A stretch of 13,393 bases of DNA from Desulfuromonadales bacterium. GTDB taxonomy: Bacteria > Desulfobacterota > Desulfuromonadia > Desulfuromonadales > JACZKF01. A program made the position numbers and the translations under genes. This document shows positions 1 to 10,200 of the stretch, in pieces (the stretch's first letter is position 1; each line of letters opens with the position of its first letter). The stretch is from contig JACZKF010000006.1 in the NCBI GenBank assembly GCA_014860175.1, forward strand, positions 1-13,393. Reading direction: 5' to 3'. Under the pieces are notes generated by a model, which worked only from the letters and a program-made list of their open reading frames with translations, did not search any database and was not told the DNA's origin.

Positions 1-45
1 CTTTGCTACTCTTGGTTGGTATGGGCAAGAGCGCTGGAGGCTCAG

Positions 46-1527
46 ATGAACATCCTTTTGATTTACCCCGAATTCCCGGACACCTTCTGGAGTTTCAAGC
101 ACGCGCTGAAGCTGGCCCACAAACGAGCCTCCTCGCCACCCCTCGGGCTGCTCACGGTGGCGCCGCTGCTCCCCGCCGAGTGGGGGAAACGCCTGCTCGA
201 CCTGAATGTCACCCGCCTCACCGCGGGCGACCTGGCCTGGGCCGACGCCGTCTTCGTCAGCGCCATGCTGGTGCAGAAGGAGGCGGCCCGCCAGGTGATC
301 GCCCGCGCCCGCCAGGCCGGGCTCAAGGTGATTGCCGGGGGGCCGCTGTTTACCACCGACTACGCCCAGTTTCCCGAAGTCGATCACTTTGTCCTGAACG
401 AGGGGGAGCTGACCCTCCCCCCCTTCCTGGATGATCTGGCTCGGGGGGAGGCCAGGCGCGTTTATGCAACGCCCGACTTCGCCGATATCGGCAGCTCCCC
501 GGTCCCGGCCTGGGAGCTGGCCGACCAGCGACGCTACGCGGCCATGAGCCTGCAGTATTCGCGCGGCTGCCCTTTCCAATGCGAATTCTGCAACGTCACG
601 GCGCTCTTCGGCCATCACCCGCGGATCAAGAGCACCGCCCAGGTAATAGCCGAGCTCGATCGGCTGCACGCCCAGGGGTGGCGGGGGAGCGTCTTTTTTG
701 TGGACGACAACTTCATCGGCAACAAAAAACATCTCAAAGGGGAACTCCTGCCGGCCCTGATCGAGTGGCAGAGGAGCCGGGGCGGTTTTTCCTTCTACAC
801 CGAGGCCTCGATCAATCTGGCCGACGACGAGGAGCTGATCGCGATGATGGTCGAGGCCGGCTTCGACACCGTCTTTATCGGCATTGAAACTCCCGATGAG
901 GCCGGTCTCGCCGAATCAGGGAAGCGGCAGAACCAGAGCCGCGACCTGATGGCCGATGTCAAGCGCCTGCAGCGGGCGGGGCTGCAGGTGCAAGGGGGGT
1001 TCATCGTCGGCTTCGACAGCGACACGCCGGCCATTTTCCAGAGCCAGATCGATTTCATTCAGAAAAGCGGCATCGTCACGGCGATGGTCGGCCTGCTGAA
1101 TGCGCTGCCGGGGACCCGGCTGTACGAACGGCTGCAGCGGGAGGGGCGCCTCCTGGCCGATTCCTCCGGCGATAACGTCAGCGCCTCCACCAACATCATT
1201 CCCAAAATGAGCCGGGAGTCGCTGGAGGAGGGGTATAAATTCATTCTGCGGACGATTTATTCCCCCGAGCGCTACTACCAGCGGCTCAAGGCCTTTTTGC
1301 AGGAATTTCGCCCGGCCAAGGCCCACTCCACCTTGAGCTTTCACTACAAGCTGGCCTTTTTCCACGCTCTGTACCGTCTCGGGATTCTGGGGCGGGAACG
1401 CCTGCAGTTCTGGAAAGTCATGTTCTGGACGCTGTTTCACCGCCCCCGACTGCTTCGCCAGGCGGTCACCCTCGCCATTTACGGCTACCACTTCCGGACC
1501 ATCTGCCGGCGCTACATCTTGCGCTGA
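46..1527 (+). CDS. B12-binding-domain radical SAM protein, DUF4070 type
   Basis: The gene encodes a predicted 493-residue cytosolic radical SAM enzyme. The N-terminal ~150 residues look like the Rossmann-type cobalamin-binding domain of this family (MNILLIYPEFPDTFW start, then a VIAGGP strand-turn). I do not see the DxHxxG motif that coordinates cobalt from below, which is common in this group. The radical SAM cluster motif CxxxCxxC is C175, C179 and C182 (GCPFQCEFCNV), followed by FVDDNFIGN and GIETPDE motifs typical of the core barrel. The C-terminal ~130 residues match the helical DUF4070 extension by position and character. I chose the ATG at 46 because GGAGG lies five bases upstream; a TTG at 16 would add ten residues with no such site. 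Substrate is unknown: relatives act on lipids, tetrapyrroles or natural products, but nothing nearby points to one. The gene stands alone, with ric 99 bases downstream. Family is sure, function is not. Confidence 0.9.
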   Translation: MNILLIYPEFPDTFWSFKHALKLAHKRASSPPLGLLTVAPLLPAEWGKRLLDLNVTRLTAGDLAWADAVFVSAMLVQKEAARQVIARARQAGLKVIAGGPLFTTDYAQFPEVDHFVLNEGELTLPPFLDDLARGEARRVYATPDFADIGSSPVPAWELADQRRYAAMSLQYSRGCPFQCEFCNVTALFGHHPRIKSTAQVIAELDRLHAQGWRGSVFFVDDNFIGNKKHLKGELLPALIEWQRSRGGFSFYTEASINLADDEELIAMMVEAGFDTVFIGIETPDEAGLAESGKRQNQSRDLMADVKRLQRAGLQVQGGFIVGFDSDTPAIFQSQIDFIQKSGIVTAMVGLLNALPGTRLYERLQREGRLLADSSGDNVSASTNIIPKMSRESLEEGYKFILRTIYSPERYYQRLKAFLQEFRPAKAHSTLSFHYKLAFFHALYRLGILGRERLQFWKVMFWTLFHRPRLLRQAVTLAIYGYHFRTICRRYILR

Positions 1528-1531
1528 GCTA

Positions 1532-1580
1532 TTGACCCGCATCAAGGCCAGGGGGAGACAGAACCGTTAGAGTGGAGTTC
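1532..1580 (+). promoter_or_regulatory. Candidate FNR/DNR-type promoter of ric
   Basis: TTGACCCGCATCAA at 1532-1545 is a near-perfect CRP/FNR-family site: half-sites TTGAC and ATCAA are separated by four bases, against the FNR consensus TTGAT-N4-ATCAA. It starts four bases after the stop codon of the radical SAM gene. TAGAGT at 1568-1573 matches four of six bases of TATAAT. If it is the -10, transcription would start near 1580, putting the site centre (1538.5) at -41.5, the class II activator position. An imperfectly placed inverted repeat, TGGAGTT (1573-1579) and AACTCCA (1600-1606), follows in the leader. The start point is inferred. Confidence 0.55.
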
Positions 1581-1626
1581 TCGACAGGTCCGCAACGCAA
1601 ACTCCAACGAAAGCTGAGGTGCCCTC

Positions 1627-2358
1627 ATGACTGGGACGAAAGAACTGCAGGGGAAGGATTGGAGCAACAAAACCATTGGCGAGTTCGTCGCCGACGACTA
1701 CCGAATCGCCAGCGTGTTTGAAAAATACGGGATCGATTTCTGCTGCGGCGGTCACCAGACCCTCGCCGCCGCCTGCCAGGAGCGAGAGCTCGAGCTGCAG
1801 ACGGTGCGGCAGGAGATCGAAGCCGCCGGCCGCGAGCCGATGGAGCGAAGAGAGAATTTCGCCGCCTGGGAGCTTTCCTTTCTCGCCGACTACATTGTCA
1901 ACAACCACCACACCTATCTCAACGAGAATACCGGACCGATCGCCGCCTATGCCCATAAGATCGCCGAGGTACACGGCGCCCATCATCCCGAAGTGAAAGA
2001 GATCGCGATCCGCTTTGACCAGGTCGCCGCCGACCTGGTGGAGCATCTGCGGGAAGAGGAAGAGGTGCTTTTCCCGGCGATCAAGCGGATCGAGGCGGCC
2101 AGAAAAGCCGGCAACCCCGCGGCGGCCAAAGATCTTGCAGCGATCAAAAGCTCCCTGCAGCAGCTCCACCGCGAGCACGAAGCGGTCGGCGATGGGGTCC
2201 ACGAAATCCGCCGCCTGGCCAACGGCTATGCGCTGCCAGCCGATGTCTGCAACACTTTCATGCTCACCTACCGCAAACTCAAGGAGTTCGAGGACGACAT
2301 CCACAAGCATGTCCACCTCGAGAACAACATCCTCTTCCGCAAAGCGGCAGAGCTCTGA
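1627..2358 (+). CDS. ric: Iron-sulfur cluster repair di-iron protein Ric (ScdA/YtfE/DnrN)
   Basis: This 243-residue cytosolic protein belongs to the Ric family, which restores iron-sulfur clusters damaged by nitric oxide or oxidants. Residues ~13-60 form the ScdA_N domain with the signature FCCGGH (C39, C40). Residues ~85-240 are a hemerythrin-like four-helix bundle. The likely di-iron ligands are all present: H94 or H95 (NNHHTYL), H140 and E144 (HLREEEEVLFP), H184 (LHREHEAVG), H228 and E232 (HVHLENNILF). These match the His/Glu ligand pattern known for E. coli YtfE, and length is slightly above its ~220 residues. The ATG at 1627 has GAGGT six bases upstream. A candidate FNR/DNR-type site precedes the gene, fitting induction by NO or low oxygen. 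It is probably transcribed alone, since alkA converges from 28 bases downstream. Confidence 0.95.
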   Translation: MTGTKELQGKDWSNKTIGEFVADDYRIASVFEKYGIDFCCGGHQTLAAACQERELELQTVRQEIEAAGREPMERRENFAAWELSFLADYIVNNHHTYLNENTGPIAAYAHKIAEVHGAHHPEVKEIAIRFDQVAADLVEHLREEEEVLFPAIKRIEAARKAGNPAAAKDLAAIKSSLQQLHREHEAVGDGVHEIRRLANGYALPADVCNTFMLTYRKLKEFEDDIHKHVHLENNILFRKAAEL

Positions 2359-2386
2359 CCGATGACAGAGGCCCCTGGCGTGGCTT

Positions 2387-3301
2387 TCAGTAGCTGATCG
2401 AGGATTTAAGGGCCCAGAGATGGGCCGCGATCAAGGCCCGCCAGGGTGAAAATTCGGCCAGCCAGCGCCGGGCGGCGTCTTCGGTGATTTTCTCCTCCGC
2501 CGCCAGCAGCGCTTGCAGGCCGCGGCGAACGGCGACGTCCCCGTGCAGCGATCCGTCCAGCCAGCCGAAACCGCGCAGCAGGGTGTAGTTGACGGTCCAC
2601 GGGCCGATCCCCGGTACGCCCAGGAGCTGTTCTCGCATCTCCTCAACCGGCAAGGTTTCCGTCCACAGATCCAACGGAAGGTGACGGTCGCGAACCCGTT
2701 GGCTCAAGGCGATCAGCGCCCGGGTTTTCGCCTGCGAAAAACCGGCCTGACGGAAGTCCGTTTCGGTCAGGACGGCGACCTGAGCGGCATCCGGATGACA
2801 CTCCAGCCCCCCCGAATGCTTCAACCCGGCGGCCCGGATCAGTTTGCGGCGCAGCGAGATGGCTACCCCGACACTGATCTGTTGGCCGGTGATGGCCCAG
2901 GTCAAGGCTTCGAAGGGGGAGGCCGCCAGCGGCACCCGCAGCCCCGGCTGCCGGGCGATGAGCAGCCCCAGCTGCGGGTGCAACCGATAGCTCTCCTCGA
3001 ACACCTCTACTCGCTGGGTCAGCCCCAGCATTCGTCGCACCAGCCGACTGAACGCCTCCGGCTCGGCGCCGAACTGGCCGTCGACGGCCAGTTCGGCTTC
3101 GGCATAGCCCGGATGAAACCGGATGCTGAGGCAGGCGGCACACCCCTCCCAGGCCATCCCCTTCTGCAAAGACGACTCGTCGACCCGCTCGGCCACCAGC
3201 GACGGGTCGCGGCGGTGAAAAGCGAGAATGTCGCTGGGGCGAAAACCGGGCGGCAGCTCGATGGTACAGGCGAGTGAACAGCTTTTTGTCCGAACATCCA
3301 T
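2387..3301 (-). CDS. alkA: DNA-3-methyladenine glycosylase II (AlkA type)
   Basis: The 304-residue protein is a helix-hairpin-helix (HhH-GPD) base-excision repair glycosylase that removes 3-methyladenine and other alkylated bases from DNA. The N-terminal ~110 residues fit the AlkA N-terminal beta domain (CTIELPPGFRPSDILAFHRR). The HhH motif is at ~226-238 (LLGVPGIGPWTVNY), and the likely catalytic aspartate is D255 in SLHGDVAVRRGL, aligning with D238 in E. coli AlkA (LPDDYLIKQRF). The segment PFEALTWAITGQQISV is also typical. There is no fused Ada methyltransferase or AraC domain, so this is a stand-alone enzyme, slightly longer than the 282-residue E. coli protein. The ATG at 3301 has only a weak purine-rich ribosome site (AAGAGAG). 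It is divergent from mrcB and converges on ric. A methyladenine or oxidised-base variant specificity cannot be told from sequence. Confidence 0.92.
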   Translation of the reverse strand: MDVRTKSCSLACTIELPPGFRPSDILAFHRRDPSLVAERVDESSLQKGMAWEGCAACLSIRFHPGYAEAELAVDGQFGAEPEAFSRLVRRMLGLTQRVEVFEESYRLHPQLGLLIARQPGLRVPLAASPFEALTWAITGQQISVGVAISLRRKLIRAAGLKHSGGLECHPDAAQVAVLTETDFRQAGFSQAKTRALIALSQRVRDRHLPLDLWTETLPVEEMREQLLGVPGIGPWTVNYTLLRGFGWLDGSLHGDVAVRRGLQALLAAEEKITEDAARRWLAEFSPWRALIAAHLWALKSSISY

Positions 3302-3369
3302 GGTGCGCTCTCTTGAGTTAACATCGGCCAGCGGAGGCTGCCCTGGTCGGCAGCGTGTTTTCTCGCATC

Positions 3370-3375
3370 ATCATA
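3370..3375 (-). promoter_or_regulatory. Possible -10 element of alkA
   Basis: On the minus strand this reads TATGAT, five of six bases matching TATAAT, about 70 bases before the alkA start codon. The hexamer 17 bases upstream (TTCCAC) is a poor -35 match, so the call rests on the -10 alone. The CTGCC-TCTT-GGCAG hairpin lies in the spacer and could be an operator. Confidence 0.25.
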
Positions 3376-3393
3376 GCGCCTGCCTCTTGGCAG

Positions 3394-3409
3394 TGGAACA
3401 TTTCTTGCT
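3394..3409 (+). promoter_or_regulatory. Sigma54-like (-24/-12) element upstream of mrcB
   Basis: TGGAACATTTCTTGCT matches the RpoN consensus TGGCAC-G-N4-TTGCW at all but two specified positions, with the required ten bases between GG (3395-3396) and GC (3407-3408). It would start transcription near 3420, about 207 bases before the mrcB ATG. No enhancer-binding site was recognised. A single motif of this size can occur by chance, so this is a lead rather than a firm promoter. Confidence 0.3.
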
Positions 3410-3626
3410 GAAATGGAGACGGCACCAAAACACCGCCCGGGATGGCGCCGCCCCCCTCCTGGGCCGGGAAGAAGGGATCTGCAATCCCCGCCTTGGGCCC
3501 AAAATCAGGAATGACCACAACTACTGGACGTCTCCCTCAATAAGATGCAATAAAGCTATATCGCCGCCGTGCGTGACGCAATGGGGCGGCCCTGTCGCCA
3601 TGCGAAGGAGAGGGAACGAGCAAACG

Positions 3627-5908
<2,282 letters not shown>

Positions 5909-5912
<4 letters not shown>

Positions 5913-6328
5913 CAACCCTAAACCGCGCCTTTTTGTTTATTGTCGTCCTGCTGTTGGCCGGATGTGCGGCTCTCCTGCCGGACGCCCCGCCGGAGCCGTC
6001 GCGAAATGCGGCGGTGATGGCTCTCTTTGACCAGGCGCAGACCCAGCTCTCCGCCGGCCAGCTGGAAGCGGCCGGCGCCTCACTGGAGCGCGCCCTGCGC
6101 ATCGAACCGCGCAACCCCAGGCTGTGGCAGGAATTGGCGCGGCTCCGGTTGGAGCAGGGGCAATACCGGCAAGCGGAAAACCTGGCGGCCAAAGCCAACG
6201 CCTTCGCCGGGGATGACCAGCGCCTGTCGGCTGAGAACTGGCGGATCATCGGTCTGGCGCGCAGCCAACTCGGGGACGTGCAGGGGGCACAAGCGGCCTT
6301 CGAAAGGGCCGAGAGGGGAAACAACTGA
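5909..6328 (+). CDS. TPR lipoprotein, candidate LpoP-type activator of PBP1b
   Basis: The gene encodes 139 residues with a signal peptide ending in the lipobox LLAGC (C19). Residue +2 is Ala, not Asp, so sorting to the outer membrane is expected. Residues ~33-138 form two to three TPR-like helical pairs (ALFDQAQTQLSAGQLEAA, LWQELARLRLEQGQYRQAE, GLARSQLGDVQGAQAAFERA). Its ATG overlaps the mrcB TGA as ATGA, and AGAGGA lies about 11 bases upstream, so it is probably translationally coupled to PBP1b. In Pseudomonas aeruginosa a TPR lipoprotein, LpoP, is encoded next to PBP1b and activates it. Context, topology and TPR content fit that role here, but the function is inferred from these and not from clear residue-level similarity. 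Confidence 0.82.
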
Positions 6329-6363
6329 TACACACAAGGTGCGAATGCTGGAGCTGAAATAAA

Positions 6364-6392
6364 CTCGCCCTCCCTGGTCCCGGGAGGGCGAG
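6364..6392 (-). terminator. Rho-independent terminator after the 6414-7103 lipoprotein gene
   Basis: CTCGCCCTCCC (6364-6374) and GGGAGGGCGAG (6382-6392) form a perfect 11-base-pair stem with a 7-base loop. On the minus strand it is followed by TTTATTT, as expected of an intrinsic terminator, and it lies about 20 bases past the lipoprotein stop codon. On the plus strand no T-run follows, so it would stop mrcB-operon transcripts less efficiently, although it sits only 35 bases after that operon. Confidence 0.88.
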
Positions 6393-6413
6393 CGAGGATT
6401 CCGAGCTTAGTCC

Positions 6414-7103
6414 TTAGAGCACCGCGAGCATCTTTTGCAGGGCTTCTTCATAGCCGCCGGTCCACTCGCCGATGGTCTCCTGATTGACTGCTTTTATCCC
6501 CATGGCACCGAGAGTCTTTTTCCCCTGGACGTCAATGCGCCGAAAGAAGATCTTTTGCCCTTCGCTGTCCCAGAAGGAGACGATATTTTTGCTCACCGCC
6601 TTGGTGAGCGGAACCACCCCCCCGGTTTTAACGGTCCATTCGGAAAAGACCAGAACCACGGCATCTACCCCAAGGGCGGCACAAAGGGTCTTCGCCTTGT
6701 CCGGGGTGATATCCCCCTTCTTGAAGCCTGCCCCAAACAGCGGCATCTCCTTGCCGTTGATCACCGGAGTGTAAAGGGAAACCCGGAGCTGTTCGGCGGC
6801 TTTCCGATAGTTGGCATCGGTAATGAAGGTATCGACCTTCCGCACCTGCCAATGTTTCGCCAATTCTTTCTCGGTCGAAGCGATCATCGTGCCCGTTGCA
6901 TTCTGCACCAGGTTGCCTACCGAATCACGGCCGACGCTACTGGAACTGACGGTCCCCCCCCAGTCACTTACCGCCAGAGAGACCACCGCCACCTTTTTCA
7001 GGGAGGGGTTATTCTTCAGCTGCGCTTTGGGCGCTCTCGATGAACACCCGACCGATAAAGAAAAGGACAGCAGAGCAACGACCAACAGACCTTTTTTCAA
7101 CAT
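6414..7103 (-). CDS. Unrecognised lipoprotein
   Basis: I do not recognise a named family for this 229-residue protein. It has a clear lipoprotein signal: MLKKG, a hydrophobic run, and the lipobox SVGC with C20 followed by Ser, predicting the outer membrane. The body alternates beta strands and helices: KKVAVVSLAVSDWGG, then TEKELAKHW, then LGVDAVVLVFSEWTV, then KIFFRRIDV. That pattern recalls the alpha/beta fold of CsgG-like or TolB-N-like surface lipoproteins, which is only a structural guess. Besides C20 there is one cysteine (LCAALG). The start at 7103 has a strong GGGAGGAG ribosome site. A candidate promoter lies in the 107-base gap after czcA and a terminator follows, so it can be transcribed alone. 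No terminator separates it from czcA, so read-through from the efflux operon is possible. Confidence 0.85.
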   Translation of the reverse strand: MLKKGLLVVALLSFSLSVGCSSRAPKAQLKNNPSLKKVAVVSLAVSDWGGTVSSSSVGRDSVGNLVQNATGTMIASTEKELAKHWQVRKVDTFITDANYRKAAEQLRVSLYTPVINGKEMPLFGAGFKKGDITPDKAKTLCAALGVDAVVLVFSEWTVKTGGVVPLTKAVSKNIVSFWDSEGQKIFFRRIDVQGKKTLGAMGIKAVNQETIGEWTGGYEEALQKMLAVL

Positions 7104-7139
7104 TCTTTCACTCCTCCCAATAACAGTGCAGTGGTTAGT

Positions 7140-7166
7140 TTGCGATTTCGGAATGGGCTATCGCAA
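7140..7166. repeat. Inverted repeat in the leader of the lipoprotein gene
   Basis: TTGCGAT (7140-7146) and ATCGCAA (7160-7166) are perfect 7-base arms around a 13-base spacer. They lie just downstream of the predicted -10 at 7179-7184, about where transcription would start. They could be a repressor operator or a 5' leader hairpin; the sequence does not decide between these. Confidence 0.5.
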
Positions 7167-7178
7167 TTCGGCCTCTTT

Positions 7179-7206
7179 TTTATCGTTAATGTTTCCGGGA
7201 GGTCAA
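7179..7206 (-). promoter_or_regulatory. Candidate sigma70 promoter of the lipoprotein gene
   Basis: On the minus strand TTGACC (7206-7201, five of six to TTGACA) is followed after 16 bases by GATAAA (7184-7179, four of six to TATAAT) and an A-rich tract. It lies immediately after the czcA stop codon at 7211 and would start transcription near 7172, giving a ~70-base leader. Confidence 0.5.
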
Positions 7207-7210
7207 GCAT

Positions 7211-10200
7211 TTAATCCCGTATGCCCGCGGCCCCTTCCCCTGCGCCAGCCCCTTGTTTCGGCGCCACCAGCAGATAGAGGGCCGGTAAGACAAAGAGCGT
7301 GAGAATGGTCGAGGTCAGCACGCCGCCGATGACAACCGTCGCCAGGGGGCGCTGCACCTCGGCGCCAACCCCGGTCGATAAGGCCATGGGGAGGAAGCCG
7401 GCGGCATCGGTGATCGCCGTGGCCAGCACCGGGATCAGGCGTCGCCGGGCGCCGCCGGTGACCGCCGCGAAGAGCTCCTCTCCCCGTTCCAGGTTCTGTC
7501 CGATGGCGCTTACCAGCACCTGGCCGTTGAGGACGGCGATGCCGGAGAGAGCGATGAAGCCGACGGCGGCACTGACGCTGAAGGGGATGCCGCGCAGCCA
7601 CAGGGCGAGGACTCCGCCGACGGCAGCGAGGGGGATGCCGGTATAGATGATCAGGACGTGACGCAAGTTTTTGAGGCTCAGATAAAGAAGCAGGAAGATC
7701 AGCGCCAGGGTGAAGGGGACGACGAGCGCCAGGCGCTTTTGCGAACGCTCCAGATTTTCGAACTGTCCGCCCCATTCGATGAGATAGCCGCCGGGGAGCT
7801 TTACCTCGGCAGCGATCTTCTCCTGCGCCTCGGCGACGAACGAGGCAATGTCGCGGTCGCGCACGTTGGCCTGCACCTTGATCAGGCGCCGCCCCCATTC
7901 GCGATTGATGGTGGAGGGGCGATCCACTTCAGTGATTTCGGCCAGTGCCCCCAACGGCACCACCGCGCCGGTTCGAGTCGGGATAAGGGTTTCCAATAAG
8001 GCCGTCAGGTCGGAACGCTGGGCGTCGGGAAGCCGCACCACCAGGGGAAAGGAGCGCTCTCCCTCGAAAACCTCTCCGGCCTTTATGGAGCCGACGGCGG
8101 CGATCATGTCGAGCACCTCGCGGGCTGCGACGCCGTGACGGGCGATGGCCGCCTGATCGATACGCACCTGCAGCGTCGGCTGGCCGGTGATCTGTTCGAC
8201 CGCAACGTCGCTCGCCCCGCGGATGTCGCTGAGCAGGTGCTCGATTTCATTGCCCAGAACGACCAGATTGCCGAAATCCTCCCCGTAGATCTTGATCCCC
8301 ACATCGGCGCGGATGCCCGAAAGCATCTCGTTGGTCCGCAGCTCAATGGGCTGGGTGAGGACGGTGCGGATGCCGGGCAGGCCCGTCATCGTTTTTTCCA
8401 CCAGGCTCTCAAGCTCCGCCTGGTTGTCGGCCTTGGTCCATTGGTCGCGTGGATTCAGGGCCATGAAGAGGTCGGTCAACTCCGTCCCCATCGGGTCGGT
8501 GGCGACTTCGGCGCTGCCGATGCGACTCCACACGTACCTGATTTCGTCGGGGAATTCCTCGCGCAGCAGCTTTTCCAATTGCGTGTTGTAGGCGATCGAC
8601 TCCTCGATGGAGACCCCCGCCAGGCGCACCACGCTGGCGACCAGAGACCCCTCCCCCATGCGGGGGAGGAACTCGCCACCGAGGCGCAGGGAGAGGCCGC
8701 CGCTGCCGGCGAGCAGAATGAGGACGACGGCAAAGAGCGCCCCCTTGCGCCGCAGCGCCGGCAGCAGCAGCGCCCAGTAGGCTCTTTGCAGCGCCCCTTC
8801 GACGTGCCCTTTCCGTTCGCGCAGGCGTTTGGGCAAAAACCGGTCGGAGAGTATCGGGGTGAGGAAGATCGCCACCAGCAGGGCCCCGACCAGAGCGAAG
8901 ATGAAGGCCCAGGCCATCGGCTTGAACATCTTCCCCTCAACCCCCTGCAACGTCAGCACCGGCAGAAAAACGAGCAGAATGATCAACATCCCGAAGAAGA
9001 TCGGACGCACCACTTCCTTGCTCGACTGCGCGATGCAGGCCGTCCGTTCGGCGGCCGTGAGCGGGCGGCCGAGTTCCATCTGCCGCTCGGTGAGGCGGCG
9101 CAGATTGGCCTCGGTCATGACCACCGAGCCGTCGACCAGGATACCGAAGTCGATGGCCCCCAGGGACAAGAGGCTCGCCGCGATACCCATGCCGTGCATG
9201 CCCAGGGCGGCGAAGACCATCGACAGCGGAATGGCGGCGGCGACGATGATCCCGGCGCGCAGGTTCCCGAGCAGCAGGAAGAGGACGGCGATGACGAGCA
9301 GGGCGCCGAGAAGGAGGTTGTGCTTCACCGTGCCGATGACCTGCTCGATCAGATCGGTGCGGTCGTAGACGACCGCCAGCGTCACATCGGCCGGCAGGAC
9401 CGTTTGCACCCGTTCAAGCCGCTCCTTCAGTGCGGTGGTGACGACTCGACTGTTCTCCCCCATGAGCATGAAGCCGAGGCCGAGAACGACCTCCCCTTCT
9501 CCCTGCGCCGTCACCGCACCAAGGCGCAGTTCGTGGCCGAAACGCACTTCGGCGACGTCGCGGATGCGCACCGGCGCGCCGCCGTGGGAGGCGAGGACGA
9601 TTTGGCCGACTTCGCTCAGGCCGGTCACCTGTCCCAGCCCCTGCACCAGCATCGTCTGCCCGCCGGAGGTGACCTGCCCGCCGCCGACATTGGCGTTGTT
9701 CTCCTCCAGGGCGGTGAAGACATCCTTGAGCGTAAGGCCATACTTGACCAGCAGTTCGGGGGCGACGATCACCTGATACTGCCGCTCCAGGCCGCCCCAG
9801 GAGTTGACCTCGGCCACTCCGGCAGCCTTGCGCATCTCGGGTTTGACGACCCAGTCGTGCAGAGTGCGCAGCTCATCGAGGGAGCGGGTCTTCGAGCTCA
9901 GGACATAGTGAAAAACCTCTCCCAGGCCGGTGGAGATCGGACCCATCTCGGGGCGATCGATCTCGGGTGGCAGCGCCACGCTCGCCAGACGCTCCGTAAT
10001 GAGCTGGCGCGAATCGTAGATCGGCATGGCGTCGGAGAAGGTGGCGACCACCTGCGAGAGGCCGAATTTGGAAATCGAGCGGACACTCTGTAACTCGGGA
10101 AGCCCGGCGATAGCCAGTTCGATCGGCAAAGTGATCTGCCGCTCGATCTCCTCGGGGCCCAGATTGGGCGCGACGGTATTGATCTGTACCTGGACAGGGG

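Larger units (their letters stand above)
3302..3626. other. Divergent intergenic region between alkA and mrcB
   Basis: This 325-base stretch holds no convincing gene. The mrcB reading frame stays open leftward to 3228 but has no ribosome site or domain similarity there. Visible structures are a small hairpin CTGCC-TCTT-GGCAG (3380-3393), a second hairpin CATTTC-TTGCT-GAAATG (3399-3415), a 10-base palindrome TTGGGCCCAA (about 3493-3502), a possible alkA -10 on the minus strand, and a sigma54-like element on the plus strand. If transcription of mrcB starts near 3420, its leader would be about 200 bases long. Confidence 0.6.

Noticed and set aside
2347..2386. Possible bidirectional terminator between ric and alkA (palindrome CAGAGCTCTG at the end of ric)
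   Set aside because: The stem is only five base pairs without a usable loop, lies within the coding end of ric, and has no T-run on either strand.
3228..3626. N-terminal extension of PBP1b back to 3228
   Set aside because: It would run through the start of alkA, has no ribosome site, and would place over 130 non-conserved residues before a normal signal anchor.
8135..10093. A 652-codon open frame on the plus strand inside czcA
   Set aside because: The translation is low in hydrophobic residues, has no domain character, and lies wholly antisense to a pump gene with intact motifs.
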